The notes beneath the pieces were generated by a model. The model did no database searches. It was not told the DNA's origin and saw only the letters and a program-made list of their open reading frames with translations. From RPQJ01 sp035554635 (GTDB taxonomy: Bacteria > Pseudomonadota > Gammaproteobacteria > Steroidobacterales > Steroidobacteraceae), in contig DATMIB010000262.1 of assembly GCA_035554635.1 (NCBI GenBank), forward strand, positions 14,818 to 78,817: DNA of 64,000 nt. Direction: 5' to 3'. Position 1 is the stretch's first letter, and each line of letters opens with the position of its first letter. Positions 1 to 7,247 of this stretch are shown in pieces. The position numbers and the translations under genes were made by a program.

Positions 1-1
1 C

Positions 2-115
2 GTCGACAACACCCGCATGCGCGACGAACTCGGCGTGCAGCCGCGCTACCCGACCGTCCAGGCCGGCATCCGCGCGAGCCTCGCCGAGATGCACCCGGAG
101 GACGCCATCTCGTGA
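2..115 (+). CDS. NAD-dependent epimerase/dehydratase-like protein, C-terminal end (partial)
   Basis: Only the last 37 codons are inside the window. The reading frame is open from base 2 and ends at a TGA at 113-115. The tail contains RMRDELGVQPRYPTVQAGI, which looks like the C-terminal segment of extended SDR / NAD-dependent epimerase family proteins, where a residue such as 'LGWxPRYPTxxEGL' precedes the end. The stop codon overlaps the GTG start of the next gene (GTGA), so the two are probably co-translated. The catalytic part lies outside the window, so the family call rests on this short tail only and no substrate can be given. Confidence 0.5.
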   Translation, partial: VDNTRMRDELGVQPRYPTVQAGIRASLAEMHPEDAIS

Positions 116-546
116 GCTTCAGCAATCCCTCGCGCGAGGCGATCCGCGCACTGCTCGAGCGTTCGCGCACGATCGCCGTGGTCGGGCTGTCCGACGACCC
201 GGCGCGCCCCAGTTACGGCGTGACGCGCCACATGCTCGGGTTCGGTTATCGGATCGTGCCGGTCAACCCGATGCTGCAGTGGTGGCAAGGCATCGCGGCG
301 CACGCGTCGCTCGAGGCCGCAGTGGCTGCGCTCGGCCCCGACGAGCGCATCGACATCGTGAACGTGTTCCGGCGCCCGGCCCAGGTCGACAGGGTCGTCG
401 ACGACTGCCTGCGGCTCGGCCTGCCCGCGCTGTGGCTGCAGACCGGCGTGATCAACGAAGACGCCGCCAGGCGCGCCGCCGAGTCCGGCATGACCGTCGT
501 CATGGACCGCTGCATCTACGTCGACCGCGCCTCGCTGCCGGGCTGA
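112..546 (+). CDS. CoA-binding domain protein (YccU family)
   Basis: A 144-residue single-domain protein. It has a Rossmann-type CoA-binding fold signature: an N-terminal strand TIAVVGLSDDPARPSY near residues 20-35, then GYRIVPVNP, and a later LWLQTGVINEDAA segment, as in small YccU-like CoA-binding proteins. The family is cytoplasmic and mostly uncharacterised; binding of CoA is known for related domains, while the cellular role is not. The start is GTG, overlapping the upstream stop, and it is followed 44 bases later by dapF. Length matches the family (about 135-145 residues). Confidence 0.85.
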   Translation: MSFSNPSREAIRALLERSRTIAVVGLSDDPARPSYGVTRHMLGFGYRIVPVNPMLQWWQGIAAHASLEAAVAALGPDERIDIVNVFRRPAQVDRVVDDCLRLGLPALWLQTGVINEDAARRAAESGMTVVMDRCIYVDRASLPG

Positions 547-590
547 CGCCGCCGCACGGCGCGGCGGGCGAGTCGGGTATCCTTGCGCGG

Positions 591-1454
591 ATGCGACTCG
601 CCTTCACGAAGATGCACGGCCTCGGCAACGATTTCATCGTTTTCGATGCCGCCGGACCCGCGGACGTGCCCTCCGGCGCCGAGCTGCGACGGTTGAGCGA
701 TCGTCGCACCGGCATCGGCTTCGACCAGGCGCTCGTACTCGAACCGCCGCGTCGCGCAGGCACCGACGTCCACTATCGGATCTTCAACGCCGACGGCTCC
801 GAGGTCGAGCAGTGCGGCAACGGCGCACGCTGCATCGCGCGGCTGGTTGCGACGCGACGCCACGCGACACTCGACCGTCCGCTCGCCATGGACAGCCCCG
901 CCGGTGTCGTCCAGGCACGACTGCGTCCCGACGGGCTCGTGTCGGTCGCGATGGGCGTGCCGGACTTCACGCCGGCGTCGTTGCCGTTCGAGGCACCGGC
1001 ACCGGCGGCGACCTATCACCTGGACACCGACGCCGGCCCGGTCGAGCTCGGCGCGGTGTCGATCGGCAATCCGCACGCGGTGATCCGCGTCCGCGAGGCA
1101 GACCGCGCGCCCGTGGACACCGTCGGACCCGCCGTGGAAAATCATCCGCGCTTCCCGCGTCGCGTGAACGTCGGCTTCCTCGAGATCGTGGCACCCGACC
1201 ATGTACGGCTGCGCGTGTACGAGCGCGGCGTCGGCGAAACCCGTGCGTGCGGCACCGGGGCCTGCGCGGCCGTCGCCGTCGGGCGCCGGCACGGGCCGCT
1301 CGCGGAGGAAGTCGCGGTCGACCTGCCGGGCGGGCGGCTGCTCGTGCGCTGGCCAGGGCCCGGCGAACAGGTCTGGCTCACGGGGCCGGCCGAAACGGCA
1401 TACGAAGGCCACGTCGACGTGGCGGGCGCAGGGCGCGCCGGAGAACAACGATGA
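591..1454 (+). CDS. dapF: Diaminopimelate epimerase DapF
   Basis: Converts LL- to meso-diaminopimelate for lysine and peptidoglycan synthesis in the cytoplasm. The protein has 287 residues, near the usual 275-285. Both catalytic cysteines are visible: Cys75 in EQCGNGARC and Cys220 in ACGTGACAA, the paired thiols that act as base and acid in PLP-independent racemases. The N-terminus MRLAFTKMHGLGNDFIV is the classic start of the family, so I chose the ATG at 591 although the frame stays open far upstream. The stop overlaps the ATG of the DUF484 gene (ATGA), beginning the dapF-DUF484-xerC cluster typical of gammaproteobacteria. Confidence 0.97.
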   Translation: MRLAFTKMHGLGNDFIVFDAAGPADVPSGAELRRLSDRRTGIGFDQALVLEPPRRAGTDVHYRIFNADGSEVEQCGNGARCIARLVATRRHATLDRPLAMDSPAGVVQARLRPDGLVSVAMGVPDFTPASLPFEAPAPAATYHLDTDAGPVELGAVSIGNPHAVIRVREADRAPVDTVGPAVENHPRFPRRVNVGFLEIVAPDHVRLRVYERGVGETRACGTGACAAVAVGRRHGPLAEEVAVDLPGGRLLVRWPGPGEQVWLTGPAETAYEGHVDVAGAGRAGEQR

Positions 1455-2161
1455 CCAAACCGATCCGCGGCACCGAGCAGGGCGCGCTCACCGAGGACCA
1501 GGTGGCCGATTACCTGCTCGGCCACCCCGAATTCTTCGAACGGCACGGCGGCGTGCTCGCACGGCTCCGGCTGCCGCATCAGCGCGGCAGCGCCGCGGTG
1601 TCGCTGGTCGAGCGGCAAGTGCTCGTGCTGCGCGAGAAACAGACGACGCTCGAGCAGAAGCTGCACGAACTGATCGACAACGGCCGCGCGAACGACGTGA
1701 TCGTCGAGCGCGTCCATCGGCTGACGCGACGCCTGCTGCGCGCGCGTGATGCCGCGGGCGTCGTCGGTGCGCTCGAGACTTCGTTGCGCGAGGACTTCGG
1801 CGCTTCGCGCTGGGTCCTGCTCGCCGTCGATCCCTCGCTCGCGTCGCTCGGCCAGGCCCCGGGCGGGCACGTGCGCGTCGTGCCGCGTGGCAGCGCGGAG
1901 CTCAAGATCTTCGAGACGTTCTTCGAATCGGCGCGACCGCGCAGCGGCCAGATCCGCGACACGCAGCGCGACTATCTGTTCGGCGGCACCGGCGGCCAGG
2001 TCGGCTCGACCGTGCTGATCCCGCTGGGCGAGCGTGCCGGCCTCGGCCTGCTCGCGATTGCGAGCCACGACACCGAGCGTTACCTGCCGACGATGAGCAC
2101 CGACTTCCTCGTCCGCATCGGCGAACTCGTGACCGAGGCGGTGACGGCGCGGCTGGGATGA
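1451..2161 (+). CDS. DUF484 family protein
   Basis: A 236-residue protein of the DUF484 family, encoded between dapF and xerC as in Pseudomonas and Xanthomonas relatives. The N-terminal region contains DYLLGHPEFFERH, a hallmark of the family, followed by a coiled-coil-like segment (about residues 55-85, QVLVLREKQTTLEQKLHEL) and a GAF-like C-terminal half ending in a strand/helix with FLVRIGELVTEAV. The function is unknown; the GAF-like fold suggests ligand or partner binding but no ligand can be named. ATG overlaps the dapF stop and its own stop overlaps the xerC start, so the three genes form one translationally coupled operon. Confidence 0.9.
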   Translation: MTKPIRGTEQGALTEDQVADYLLGHPEFFERHGGVLARLRLPHQRGSAAVSLVERQVLVLREKQTTLEQKLHELIDNGRANDVIVERVHRLTRRLLRARDAAGVVGALETSLREDFGASRWVLLAVDPSLASLGQAPGGHVRVVPRGSAELKIFETFFESARPRSGQIRDTQRDYLFGGTGGQVGSTVLIPLGERAGLGLLAIASHDTERYLPTMSTDFLVRIGELVTEAVTARLG

Positions 2162-3066
2162 GCGCGGGGTCGCTTCACGCCGGCGTGGAGCGCTACCTCT
2201 CGAGCCTGCGGCACGAGCGCCAGCTCTCGCCGCACACGGCCAGCAACTACGGGCGCGACCTCGCCGCACTGCTCGACTACTGCAGCACGAACGCCGTCAC
2301 GGCGTGGACGCAGCTCGACTCGCAGCACCTGCGCATGTTTGCGGCGCGAGAACACCGGCGCGGCCTGTCGCCGCGCAGCATCCAGCGGCGGCTTTCGGCC
2401 TGTCGCGGGCTGTTCCGGCACCTGATCCGCGAAGGCGAGCTCAAGAGCGACCCGTCGGGCGACGTGCGCGCGCCCAAGGTGCGCAAGCGACTGCCCGTGC
2501 CACTCGACGTCGACGCGATGTCGCGCCTGCTCTCGTTCCGCACCGACGAAAGCCTTGGCATCCGCGACAAGGCGATCATGGAGCTGTTCTATTCGTCCGG
2601 CCTGCGCCTGGCGGAATTGCTCGGCCTGACGCTCGACAGGCTGGACCTGCGCAGCCGCGAGGTGAGAGTGCTCGGCAAGGGGAACAAGGAGCGCATCGTC
2701 CCGGTCGGGCGTGAAGCAGCCGTGGCCATCGAGCGCTGGCTCGCCGAACGCGCGGCGCTTGCCGACGTCGACGAACGCGCGGTGTTCGTCGGCGTCAACG
2801 GCCGCCGGCTCGGGCCGCGGATCGTGCAACGGCGCATTGCGCGCTGGGCCCGGCTGCAGGGCCTGCCGCAGCACGTGCACCCGCACATGTTCCGGCACTC
2901 GTTCGCATCGCACCTGCTCGAGTCGTCGCAGGACTTGCGCGCCGTGCAGGAACTGCTCGGCCACGCGAACATCAGCACGACGCAGGTCTACACCCACCTT
3001 GATTTCCAGCACCTGGCCCGCATCTACGACGCGGCCCACCCCAGGGCGAGGAAGAAGAGAGTCTAG
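2158..3066 (+). CDS. xerC: Tyrosine recombinase XerC
   Basis: With XerD, resolves chromosome dimers at dif. The 302-residue protein has an N-terminal SAM-like DNA-binding domain (about residues 8-95) and a C-terminal catalytic domain. The catalytic set is visible: Arg150 (SSGLRLAELLGL), Lys174 (GKGNKER), His243 and Arg246 (HMFRH), His269 (LLGHANIST) and nucleophile Tyr278 (QVYTH). Position after DUF484 supports XerC rather than XerD. The TAG stop and the last codons lie inside the left arm of a long palindromic repeat (3054-3230), so that repeat supplies the stop codon and the final residues. Confidence 0.95.
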   Translation: MSAGSLHAGVERYLSSLRHERQLSPHTASNYGRDLAALLDYCSTNAVTAWTQLDSQHLRMFAAREHRRGLSPRSIQRRLSACRGLFRHLIREGELKSDPSGDVRAPKVRKRLPVPLDVDAMSRLLSFRTDESLGIRDKAIMELFYSSGLRLAELLGLTLDRLDLRSREVRVLGKGNKERIVPVGREAAVAIERWLAERAALADVDERAVFVGVNGRRLGPRIVQRRIARWARLQGLPQHVHPHMFRHSFASHLLESSQDLRAVQELLGHANISTTQVYTHLDFQHLARIYDAAHPRARKKRV

Positions 3067-3230
3067 AGTTCAGAGTTCAGAGTTTAGAGTCTGGTCGGAG
3101 GCGCTGCGCCCCCGCGGACGACTGCCGATTCTGACTCTTGATCGTGACGTCTGATGCCAGCTTCCGATTCCGACTTCCGATTCCGACTTCCGATTCCGAC
3201 TAGACTCTAGACTCTAGACTCTAGACTCTT
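3054..3230. repeat. Long palindromic intergenic repeat, copy A
   Basis: The left arm contains AGAGTCTAGAGTTCAGAG-like units and the right arm ends in three or four tandem GACTCTA units, so the outer ends are inverted copies of each other. Between them lies a GTCGGAGGCGCTGCGC core and a short tandem of CTTCCGATTCCGA units (about 3171-3200). The left arm overlaps the end of xerC. The same architecture appears at 3791-3904 and 46908-47043, and a core-only version at 28672-28740. No coding capacity is seen. It resembles REP/MITE-type non-autonomous elements, but the family is not one I can name. Confidence 0.8.
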
Positions 3231-3257
3231 GGCTCTTACCGCTTGCCACTGACTCCA

Positions 3258-3791
3258 ATGAGCTTCGATCCCCACGGCACCACGATCCTCTGTGTCCGGC
3301 GCGACGGCCGCATCGCCATGGGTGGCGACGGCCAGGTCACGCTCGGCAACACCGTCATGAAGAGCAACGCGCGCAAGGTGCGGCGGCTGCACGAGGGCAA
3401 GGTCATCGCAGGCTTTGCCGGCGGCACCGCCGACGCATTCACGCTGTTCGAGCGCTTCGAGTCGAAGCTGCAGCAGTACGGCAACCTGACACGCGCGGCG
3501 ATCGAACTGGCCAAAGACTGGCGCAGCGACCGCAGCCTGCGCCGGCTCGAGGCGCTGCTGCTGGTCGCGGACCCGTCGCATTCGCTGATGATCTCGGGCA
3601 ACGGCGACGTGATCGAGCCCGAGCACGACCTCGTCGCGGTCGGCTCCGGCGGCCCGTTCGCACAGGCCGCGGCGCTCGCGCTGCTACAGAACACGGAGCT
3701 CGACGCGCGCGCGATCGTCGAGCGGGCGCTCGGCATCGCGGCCGACATCTGCATCTACACCAACCGCAACATGACGATCGAGGAGCTCTAG
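3258..3791 (+). CDS. hslV: ATP-dependent protease peptidase subunit HslV
   Basis: Threonine peptidase ring of the HslUV protease, which degrades misfolded and regulatory proteins in the cytoplasm with HslU. From the ATG at 3258 the product has 177 residues. The proteolytic core begins TTILCVRRDGRIAMGGDGQ, and the first Thr (residue 8) is the expected catalytic N-terminus, so a seven-residue propeptide must be removed. The rest (GNTVMKSNARKVRRL, GFAGGTADAFTLFERFE, SGGPFAQAAALALL) matches the family closely. No strong ribosome-binding site precedes the ATG because a repeat fills the upstream gap; an in-frame TTG at 3243 is an alternative start. hslU follows after another copy of the repeat. Confidence 0.96.
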   Translation: MSFDPHGTTILCVRRDGRIAMGGDGQVTLGNTVMKSNARKVRRLHEGKVIAGFAGGTADAFTLFERFESKLQQYGNLTRAAIELAKDWRSDRSLRRLEALLLVADPSHSLMISGNGDVIEPEHDLVAVGSGGPFAQAAALALLQNTELDARAIVERALGIAADICIYTNRNMTIEEL

Positions 3792-3904
3792 GAAGAGTTC
3801 AGAGTCTAGAGTCTAGAGTTCAGTAGGAGGCGCGCTGCGCCCTGGCCGCCAAAGGCGGCCTCCGATTCCGACTAGACTCTAGACTCTGAACTCGGAACTC
3901 TTCC
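3791..3904. repeat. Long palindromic intergenic repeat, copy B
   Basis: Starts on the last base of the hslV stop and ends nine bases before the hslU ATG, filling almost the whole gap. The left arm GGAAGAGTTC + AGAGTCTAGAGTCTAG is matched by the inverse complement of the right arm, apart from a 7-base insertion. The core has GTAGGAGGCGCGCTGCGC and a perfect 7-bp hairpin, GGCCGCC-AAA-GGCGGCC (3844-3860), followed by CTCCGATTCCGAC. The transcript could fold into one long hairpin between two genes whose products form a single complex. Confidence 0.85.
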
Positions 3905-3912
3905 CCTTCCCC

Positions 3913-5277
3913 ATGTCCTCCATGACCCCCCGCGAAATCGTCCAGGAACTGGACAAGCACATCGTCGGCCAGGCGCAGGCCAAGCGCGCCGTCGCGATCG
4001 CCCTGCGCAACCGCTGGCGCCGCATGCAGGTAGGCGAACCGCTGCGCGCCGAGATCACGCCGAAGAACATCCTGATGATCGGCCCGACCGGCGTCGGCAA
4101 GACCGAAATCGCACGTCGCCTCGCGCGGCTCGCGAATGCGCCGTTCATCAAGGTCGAGGCCACCAAGTTCACCGAGGTCGGCTACGTCGGCCGCGAGGTC
4201 GACTCGATCATCAAGGACCTCGTCGACATCGCCGTGAAGATGACGCGCGAGCAGGAGATGGACAAGGTGCGCCACCGCGCGATGGACGCGGCCGAGGAAC
4301 GGATCCTCGACGGCCTGCTGCCCCGACCGCGTTCGACCGACCCGACCGTCGGCTTCGGGCTGCGACAGGAGGAGTCCGCGCCGCCGCCGCGCGACAATGA
4401 CACGCGCCAGCGCTTCCGCAAGATGCTGCGCGAAGGGCAGCTCGACGAGCGCGAGATCGAAATCGAGCTGCGGGCCGTACCGCCGAACGTCGAGATCATG
4501 GCGCCGCCCGGCATGGAGGAGCTCTCGCAGCAACTGCAGGGCATGTTCTCGAGCCTAGGCGGCGGTGGCCGCACGCGTTCGCGCCGGCTCAAGGTCAGCG
4601 AGGCGTTCAAGCTGCTGACCGAGGAGGAGGCGGCGAAGCTCGTCAACGAAGAGGAGCTCAAGACGCAGGCGCTGCGCAATGCCGAGCAGAACGGCATCGT
4701 CTTCATCGACGAGATCGACAAGATCGCGCGCCGGCAGGACACCGTCGCCGGTGCCGACGTGTCGCGCGAGGGGGTCCAGCGCGACCTGCTGCCGCTGGTC
4801 GAGGGCAGCACGGTCAACACCAAGTACGGCATGGTGAAGACCGATCACATCCTGTTCATTGCCTCGGGCGCGTTCCACATGTCGAAGCCGTCGGACCTGA
4901 TCCCGGAGCTGCAGGGCCGCCTGCCGATCCGCGTCGAGCTCGAGGCGCTCAAGGTCGAAGACTTCGTGCGAATCCTGACCGAGCCCGACGCCTCGCTCTG
5001 CACGCAGTACGGTGCCCTGCTCGAGACCGAGGGCGTCCGGCTGCGTTTCGACGCATCGGGCGTGCGGCGGCTCGCCGAGGTCGCCTTCGACGTCAACCAG
5101 CGCACCGAGAACATCGGCGCGCGACGGCTGCACACCGTGATGGAGCGGCTGCTCGAATCGATCAGCTTCGAAGCCTCCGACCGCTCGGGGTCGGAACTCG
5201 TCGTCGATCGCGCCTACGTCGACGCGAGTCTCGGCGAGCTGGCGAAGGACGAAGATCTCGCGAGGTACATCCTGTGA
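3913..5277 (+). CDS. hslU: ATP-dependent protease ATPase subunit HslU
   Basis: AAA+ unfoldase partner of HslV. The 454-residue length is normal (about 440-460). Walker A is GPTGVGKT at residues 57-64 and Walker B VFIDEID ends near residues 266-268; an intermediate I-domain lies between them (about residues 110-245). The C-terminus is EDLARYIL, matching the conserved tail that docks into HslV pockets. The stop overlaps the GTG of the DUF971 gene. The repeat between hslV and hslU may affect the ratio of the two subunits at the mRNA level; this is inference. Confidence 0.97.
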   Translation: MSSMTPREIVQELDKHIVGQAQAKRAVAIALRNRWRRMQVGEPLRAEITPKNILMIGPTGVGKTEIARRLARLANAPFIKVEATKFTEVGYVGREVDSIIKDLVDIAVKMTREQEMDKVRHRAMDAAEERILDGLLPRPRSTDPTVGFGLRQEESAPPPRDNDTRQRFRKMLREGQLDEREIEIELRAVPPNVEIMAPPGMEELSQQLQGMFSSLGGGGRTRSRRLKVSEAFKLLTEEEAAKLVNEEELKTQALRNAEQNGIVFIDEIDKIARRQDTVAGADVSREGVQRDLLPLVEGSTVNTKYGMVKTDHILFIASGAFHMSKPSDLIPELQGRLPIRVELEALKVEDFVRILTEPDASLCTQYGALLETEGVRLRFDASGVRRLAEVAFDVNQRTENIGARRLHTVMERLLESISFEASDRSGSELVVDRAYVDASLGELAKDEDLARYIL

Positions 5278-5693
5278 CCGCCCCGACGAATCCTGAGACC
5301 GTTGCCGCCTACTGGGCCGCGCGCACACCGCTCGAACTGAAGCTGCGCCGCAAGTCGCGCGTGCTCGAGGTCGTCTTCGACGACGGCATGCGGTTCGAGC
5401 TCTCGTTCGAGTACCTGCGCGTCTATTCGCCGTCGGCCGAGGTCCGTGGACACGGTCCGGGCCAGGAAACGCTGCAGCTGGGCAAGCACAACGTGCTGAT
5501 CAACTCGGTCGACCCGGTCGGCAACTACGCCGTGCGGCTGGCGTTCGACGACGGCCATGACTCGGGACTCTACGCCTGGGCCTACCTCTACGAGCTCGGC
5601 GCCACGCACGCCGACAAGTGGCAACACTACCTCGACCGGATGGCCAAGCTCGGCATCCCGTACCCGACGCCGGTGCCGAAGAAACTCGGGTAG
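5274..5693 (+). CDS. DUF971 family protein
   Basis: A 139-residue protein with the DUF971 fold, the domain also found at the N-terminus of gamma-butyrobetaine hydroxylases. Visible hallmarks are LRRKSRVLEVVFDDGMRFELSFEYLRV-type residues (positions 25-55), SPSAEVRGHGPGQ, and GNYAVRLAFDDGHDSGLYAW. Its role is unknown; in many gammaproteobacteria it sits directly after hslU, as here, and some DUF971 proteins are linked to iron-sulfur metabolism. Start is GTG overlapping the hslU stop, indicating coupled translation. Confidence 0.88.
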   Translation: MTAPTNPETVAAYWAARTPLELKLRRKSRVLEVVFDDGMRFELSFEYLRVYSPSAEVRGHGPGQETLQLGKHNVLINSVDPVGNYAVRLAFDDGHDSGLYAWAYLYELGATHADKWQHYLDRMAKLGIPYPTPVPKKLG

Positions 5694-5753
5694 CCCGGCC
5701 CCGGACGCCGTCGCGCGGTTTGCCCGGCTCGGTCGGGCACGGAACCGCGTAGA

Positions 5754-6554
5754 ATGACGGGCCCCATGAACGAAAACTCTTCCGCGAAGCCCGCGCGCCC
5801 GACGACGGATGCCCCCGGGTCGGTCGACTTCGGCTACGAGCAGGTCCCGGCCCACGAAAAGGCACGTCGCGTCCGCGCCGTGTTCGATTCCGTCGCCGAC
5901 AAGTACGACATCATGAACGACCTGATGTCGGCCGGCGTGCACCGGCTCTGGAAGCGCCACACGCTGGGCCAGACCGGCCTGCGCCCCGGCCAGTGGGCGC
6001 TCGACGTCGCGGGCGGCACGGGCGACCTCGCGACGGGCATGGCGCGACAGGTCGGCGAGAACGGCCTCGTCGTGCTTTCGGACATCAACCAGGCGATGCT
6101 CGAGGTCGGTCGCGACCGGCTGCTCGACCGCGGCCTGCTGCGCAACGTGCGCTTTTCGCTCGCCAATGCCGAATGCCTGCCGTTCGCCGACGAGACCTTC
6201 GACTGCGTCACGATCGGCTTCGGCCTGCGCAACGTCACCGACAAGCCGGCGGCTCTCGCCTCGATGCGACGCGTGCTCAGGCCGGGTGGCCGGCTGCTGA
6301 TCCTCGAGTTCTCGAAGCCGGTGTTCCCGGGCCTCAAGCCGGTCTACGACGCCTATTCGTTCAGCGTGCTGCCCTGGCTGGGGGCCCGGATCGCGAACGA
6401 CCCGGAAAGCTATCGTTACCTCGCCGAATCGATTCGCCGCTTCCCCGACCAGGAGACGCTGGTCGGCATGATGCGCGACGCCGGGCTCGAGGACTGCCGC
6501 TACGAAAACCTCACCGGCGGGATCGTCGCGCTGCACAAGGGGTTCCGGTATTGA
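5754..6554 (+). CDS. ubiE: Ubiquinone/menaquinone biosynthesis C-methyltransferase UbiE
   Basis: SAM-dependent methyltransferase for the C-methylation step of ubiquinone (and menaquinone) synthesis. The 266-residue product has the motifs FGYEQV, VADKYDIMNDLMS, the SAM-binding DVAGGTGDL (residues 84-92), GLRNVTDK and PGGRLLILEFSKP, all diagnostic for UbiE. Two in-frame ATGs (5754 and 5766) are possible; a TAGAAT box at 5750-5755 could serve as a -10 element and would then favour the second ATG with a very short leader. ubiJ and ubiB follow, forming the usual ubiE-ubiJ-ubiB cluster. Confidence 0.96.
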   Translation: MTGPMNENSSAKPARPTTDAPGSVDFGYEQVPAHEKARRVRAVFDSVADKYDIMNDLMSAGVHRLWKRHTLGQTGLRPGQWALDVAGGTGDLATGMARQVGENGLVVLSDINQAMLEVGRDRLLDRGLLRNVRFSLANAECLPFADETFDCVTIGFGLRNVTDKPAALASMRRVLRPGGRLLILEFSKPVFPGLKPVYDAYSFSVLPWLGARIANDPESYRYLAESIRRFPDQETLVGMMRDAGLEDCRYENLTGGIVALHKGFRY

Positions 6555-7180
6555 GCGCGAGTCCGCTCCACGCGCTGCTCGGGCAGCTCGCGACGGTGCT
6601 GAACCGCAACGTCGCGCAGTCCGAGCGCGCCACGCAACTGGCACGGCAACTCGAGGGTCGCGTGCTCGGGCTCACGCTCGAAGGCACGCCGATCACGCTG
6701 TTTTTCCGCCTGACCGACGGACGCGTCACGATCGACACGCGGCACGACGGTGCGACGGATGCGAGCCTTTCGGGCACGCCGCTCGGGCTGCTCTCGCTCG
6801 CGGGCCCCGGCGCCGCCGATCGCATGCGCAGCGCCGGCATCCGCATCAGCGGTGATGCCGAGGTCGCGCAGCGGTTCCAGGGCCTGTTGCAGCAGGCGCA
6901 ACCCGATTTCGAGGAAGAGCTGGCGCGCGTCGTCGGCGACGTCGCGGCGCACCAGGTGGCCAACGTCGCCCGCGGCCTGCTCGACTGGGGTCGCAAGGCC
7001 GCCGACTCCTTCTCGATGAACGTGGCGGAGTACCTGCAGGAAGAAGGACGCGACGTGCCGTCGCGCGTCGAGCTCGAGGATTTCCTCGAGGCCGTCGACC
7101 ACCTGCGCGAAGCCGCCGACCGCTTCGAGGCGCGCGTCGCGCGTCTCGAGGCCCAGCGCCGCAGCCAACCAGAGGAATAG
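6551..7180 (+). CDS. ubiJ: Ubiquinone biosynthesis accessory factor UbiJ (SCP2 domain)
   Basis: A 209-residue protein between ubiE and ubiB. The N-terminal two thirds form an SCP2-like lipid-binding domain (LGLTLEGTPITLFFRL, DASLSGTPLGLLSLA, GIRISGDAEVAQRFQ), and the C-terminal third is a charged helix or coiled coil (VDHLREAADRFEARVARLEA). UbiJ is known to hold ubiquinone intermediates and, with UbiK, to organise the Ubi complex. The start is TTG at 6551, overlapping the ubiE stop (TTGA); the frame itself is open farther upstream, but only this start fits the family N-terminus. Confidence 0.9.
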   Translation: MSASPLHALLGQLATVLNRNVAQSERATQLARQLEGRVLGLTLEGTPITLFFRLTDGRVTIDTRHDGATDASLSGTPLGLLSLAGPGAADRMRSAGIRISGDAEVAQRFQGLLQQAQPDFEEELARVVGDVAAHQVANVARGLLDWGRKAADSFSMNVAEYLQEEGRDVPSRVELEDFLEAVDHLREAADRFEARVARLEAQRRSQPEE

Positions 7181-7247
7181 GCCGGAACGGTTCGCGGGCG
7201 ACGCACGGCCACTCGTCGCCTTCACCTGCACCAGCCATCGACCACGC

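Noticed and set aside
3200..3230. Tandem GACTCTA units considered as a CRISPR or microsatellite.
   Set aside because: Units are adjacent with no spacers and are mirrored by the other arm, so they belong to the palindromic repeat element.
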